A stretch of DNA of 8,871 nt from Flavobacteriales bacterium (GTDB lineage Bacteria; Bacteroidota; Bacteroidia; Flavobacteriales; Flavobacteriaceae), in the NCBI GenBank assembly GCA_027003085.1, contig JALWYR010000012.1, positions 1-8,871 of the forward strand, read 5' to 3'. Every line of letters starts with the position of its first letter. Position 1 is the stretch's first letter. The translations under genes were made by a program, and so were the position numbers. The notes below the pieces were generated by a model. That model was not told the DNA's origin. It did no database searches and was given only the letters and a program-made list of their open reading frames with translations. Positions 6,951 through 8,871 of this stretch are shown here, one piece after another.

Positions 6951-8714
6951 TTATCTTTCTTGTTGGTTATTGATGAATTCTAAAAATCGTAAAGCCGCAT
7001 ACAATTTTTTCAAATTGGCTTTATGACGTTCTAATGCGTTATCGTCGTCTCCGGCATCAAATACCGGATTTTCGGTGTAAATATCTTTGAATAATTGCTT
7101 GGTATCATCAAGGAAAGGAATAAGTTTTTTATCGCCATCCGGTTGTTTAATCGTGTGAATACTTTCGTCAAAATTATTTTTGAAAAAATGGTCAAACATT
7201 TTGTCCCTATCTTTTTTATTGCAGGTTTTTCCGATTTCGAATATCACGGCGCTTTGCGGTTCGAGTTTCTGGGCTATGGAATGAATAAAATCACCATCAA
7301 CACCATGTTCTTTAATCATTTTGTCAAATGTTTTGTAGGAGTCTTTGTCCTTATGGAATGTTGTTCCATAGTATTGCCCGCTATGTTTCAACACGGCGTA
7401 GGAAACGGCATTCTTACGGCAGGTTTTTTTGGCTGTATAAAACAATTGATCGACACCCAATTCGCGGGCTTCGTTAAGAGGGAATTTGTAGTAACTGATA
7501 GATACACCATACGACATAGTTGGTTTTATGGGCATTCCCTTGATAATTTCTTTAAAATCCTCATGATTGGTGAACCACTTATGAAATAGCGCATCAATTT
7601 CATTAATTAAATCAAAAAAGGTTTTATCTATTTTAACCTTAGGTTTTTGATTAATACTTCTTGATTCTTCTGTGGTTTCCGTATCATCATCTTTTTTATT
7701 ATTTAGTCGTGTATGTGCTACCGGAATAAAGAAAAGCAAATCATCGCCACCGGCATAAATAGGTGTTCCTTGGAATTTATTAATCAGTTGAACCGCTTCC
7801 TCTCCGAAATGCCATAAATTATTAGAAAATTTCTTGATTAAATCTTCACTATTCGGCTGTGTGTAAAGTTGTTTGATAAAACTGCCGAAATTATCACCAT
7901 CGGCTTGGATAATAGCCATGTATTTCTGGTAGTTCCGGAAACGTTCTCCGGCACCTTTTTTTATCTCATTATAATATTCTTCTTGGTCGTTTTCTTTATC
8001 CCTTTTAATAAGTTTGCTTGCCTCATCGTAAAATTTTTTATCTGAAAATTCAGCCGTCGCAATTTCAGCGGTGCTTTTAAATTGGCGGTTTCCAAATTCC
8101 AAACGATGTAGAAAATTATAGTTGGGTTGATACTTTTCAAGGAATTCAATCAAACATTTTTCTTCTTCGGCAAGTGGATTGACTTTGTTTGCCAGTTCCG
8201 CAGTATCCAAATACTCATATATTTTTAGTATTACATTATCTTTTGCATCCAAATCAATTTCTAAAACATGGATGTGAAAATATTTTTTGAAAAAATCTTT
8301 CAAATCATTTTCTGTTATCGTACAGTGATTTATACCTTTCAGGTCCTTTTCAAAAACATCTTTGGCAAATTGTTCTATCACATTATCAATAATATTTTGA
8401 AAAGCATCTATTTCACCCAGATAGATTAATCTATCTGGGAAAAGCCCGACGCCTAATTTATAGTCATCTTTCAATGCCCTGTCCTCAAATTGAGGTAATA
8501 AAATATTATCCCTGTTGATATTCCCCTGTTTGATGCCTTTATCGATAATTTTCCTCATCAAATAGGAAAACATATAGCTGGCCGCCCAGACGGCTTTTGT
8601 GCTTCGTGTCATTTGAAGTGTTCTGTAAATCGGCCCAATGGTGAGTGCGGTGTAGGTTTGTTTATTCATGGTTTGGTCGTTTTTTGGTTCGGGGGTTAAA
8701 TTTTCATTCATCAT
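6951..8714 (-). CDS. cmr2: Cas10 (Cmr2), palm-domain signalling subunit, HD-less short form
   Basis: The protein has 587 residues, much shorter than the usual 750-1000. The first palm acidic motif is IIQADGDNFGSF (268-279, Asp272 and Asp274), and the second is YAGGDDLLFF (320-329) with GGDD intact at 322-325. A conserved Cas10 segment with KNAVSYAVLKHSGQ lies at 434-447, and the tail after about 470 is helical. The N terminus begins almost at once with the helical TALTIGPIYRTLQMTRSTKA region (22-41) that normally follows the HD domain; no His-Asp pair occurs anywhere. Only four scattered cysteines (131, 187, 432, 498) occur, so the usual CxxC zinc finger is absent. A linker rich in Lys, Asp, Glu and Thr (about 337-363) interrupts the palm. 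On target RNA binding Cas10 should make a nucleotide messenger (cyclic oligoadenylate, or SAM-AMP as in Bacteroides fragilis Cmr) but not cut DNA. The start is ambiguous: the tandem ATGs at 8714/8711 follow an A-rich stretch; Met16 (8669) is the alternative. Confidence 0.93.
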   Translation of the reverse strand: MMNENLTPEPKNDQTMNKQTYTALTIGPIYRTLQMTRSTKAVWAASYMFSYLMRKIIDKGIKQGNINRDNILLPQFEDRALKDDYKLGVGLFPDRLIYLGEIDAFQNIIDNVIEQFAKDVFEKDLKGINHCTITENDLKDFFKKYFHIHVLEIDLDAKDNVILKIYEYLDTAELANKVNPLAEEEKCLIEFLEKYQPNYNFLHRLEFGNRQFKSTAEIATAEFSDKKFYDEASKLIKRDKENDQEEYYNEIKKGAGERFRNYQKYMAIIQADGDNFGSFIKQLYTQPNSEDLIKKFSNNLWHFGEEAVQLINKFQGTPIYAGGDDLLFFIPVAHTRLNNKKDDDTETTEESRSINQKPKVKIDKTFFDLINEIDALFHKWFTNHEDFKEIIKGMPIKPTMSYGVSISYYKFPLNEARELGVDQLFYTAKKTCRKNAVSYAVLKHSGQYYGTTFHKDKDSYKTFDKMIKEHGVDGDFIHSIAQKLEPQSAVIFEIGKTCNKKDRDKMFDHFFKNNFDESIHTIKQPDGDKKLIPFLDDTKQLFKDIYTENPVFDAGDDDNALERHKANLKKLYAALRFLEFINNQQER

Positions 8715-8793
8715 ATTTTTCAGGTTTACTTGAATTTCTTTGTTTTACAAGCGTTTTTTTCAAGTGTGGTTGAATTTTTTTTACATAGACTAG
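8715..8793 (-). promoter_or_regulatory. AT-rich leader before cas10
   Basis: This is the only sizeable non-coding stretch in the window. It is strongly AT-rich and A-rich just before the cas10 ATG, as is common for Bacteroidota translation starts, which often lack a Shine-Dalgarno. I looked for the phylum's promoter pattern (TTTG about 20 nt before TAnnTTTG) and found only a weak candidate, TTTG followed 21 nt later by TATGTAAA, on the minus strand. So whether the operon starts here or further upstream is open. An inverted repeat lies inside it. Confidence 0.3.
8728..8765. repeat. Inverted repeat ACTTGAA/TTCAAGT in the cas10 leader
   Basis: Perfect 7-base arms sit at 8728-8734 and 8759-8765, separated by 24 bases that contain a small TTGT/ACAA stem (8740-8743 with 8747-8750). 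It could be an operator half-site pair or a weak mRNA hairpin before cas10. In AT-rich DNA such short arms can arise by chance. Confidence 0.25.
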
Positions 8794-8871
8794 TTAACTG
8801 ATTTTTTCCAAAGAAGAAAAAGTTTCATTTATAGTGTCAACAATATATTTTGATGCATGTTGGTTATATAC
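8794..8871 (-). CDS. Possible C-terminal end of an unidentified upstream gene
   Basis: On the minus strand one frame is open from the window edge for 25 codons and ends in TAA at 8796-8794; the other two frames stop early. The translation begins VYNQHASKYIVDTINE and ends in FSSLEKIS, a normal-looking amphipathic helix. The 79-nt space to cas10 would suit an operon neighbour or a separate unit. I do not recognise the protein: 25 residues are too few, and an open run of this length in AT-rich DNA is not rare. Candidates by context would be cmr1 or an ancillary type III effector, but nothing in the residues supports either. Confidence 0.35.
   Translation of the reverse strand, partial: VYNQHASKYIVDTINETFSSLEKIS

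Noticed and set aside
7095..7589. A 164-codon plus-strand open frame opposite cas10
   Set aside because: It is antisense to the conserved Cas10 C-terminal half, and its Phe/Val/Ile-rich translation looks like the complement of Lys/Glu/Asn-rich coding sequence rather than a real membrane protein.
6951..8714. Csm1 (type III-A) as the identity of Cas10
   Set aside because: The neighbours downstream are Cmr3, Cmr4, Cmr5 and Cmr6, not Csm2-Csm5, and the N-terminal region fits Cmr2.
8715..8871. CRISPR repeats or leader at the upstream edge
   Set aside because: Only short AT-rich similarities (such as TTGAATTT at 8730-8737 and 8770-8777) are seen; there is no repeated unit of 28-37 bases with regular spacing anywhere in the window.

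Overview
The window holds most of a type III-B (Cmr) CRISPR-cas operon, all on the minus strand. The likely source is a Bacteroidota bacterium: the gene content is typical of that phylum, the first start codon follows an A-rich stretch without a Shine-Dalgarno, and the effector genes are AT-rich. This assignment is inference. Almost every base from 1 to 8714 is coding.

In transcription order (high to low coordinate) the genes are: a possible 3' end of an unidentified gene (8871-8794); a 79-nt AT-rich gap; cas10/cmr2 (8714-6951); cmr3 (6945-5848); cmr4 (5845-5042); cmr5 (5052-4627); cmr6 (4627-3398); cas6 (3388-2513); a reverse transcriptase-Cas1 fusion (2529-280); and cas2 (269 to the window edge, missing its last residues). 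Junctions are tight: gaps of 5, 2, 9 and 10 nt and overlaps of 11, 1 and 17 nt. One polycistronic mRNA with translational coupling is likely. There is no CRISPR array, no cmr1 and no recognisable ancillary effector (Csm6/Csx1, CorA, nuclease) in the window.

How the genes work together: Cas6 should process pre-crRNA. Cmr3, Cmr4, Cmr5, Cmr6 and Cas10 should assemble on the crRNA. Cmr4, whose candidate catalytic Asp is present, should cut the target RNA. Cas10 keeps the acidic palm residues and GGDD but has no HD nuclease domain, so its output is probably only a nucleotide second messenger that needs an effector encoded elsewhere. RT-Cas1 and Cas2 form an adaptation module with intact RT (YADD) and Cas1 active-site residues, predicted to take spacers from RNA as well as DNA.

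The most notable points are the RT-Cas1 fusion, the small HD-less and zinc-finger-less Cas10, the lack of cmr1, a C-terminal extra domain on Cmr6, a Cas6 without the usual N-terminal cysteine cluster, and a clear base-composition break between the effector genes (AT-rich) and the cas6/RT-cas1/cas2 block (near 50% GC).
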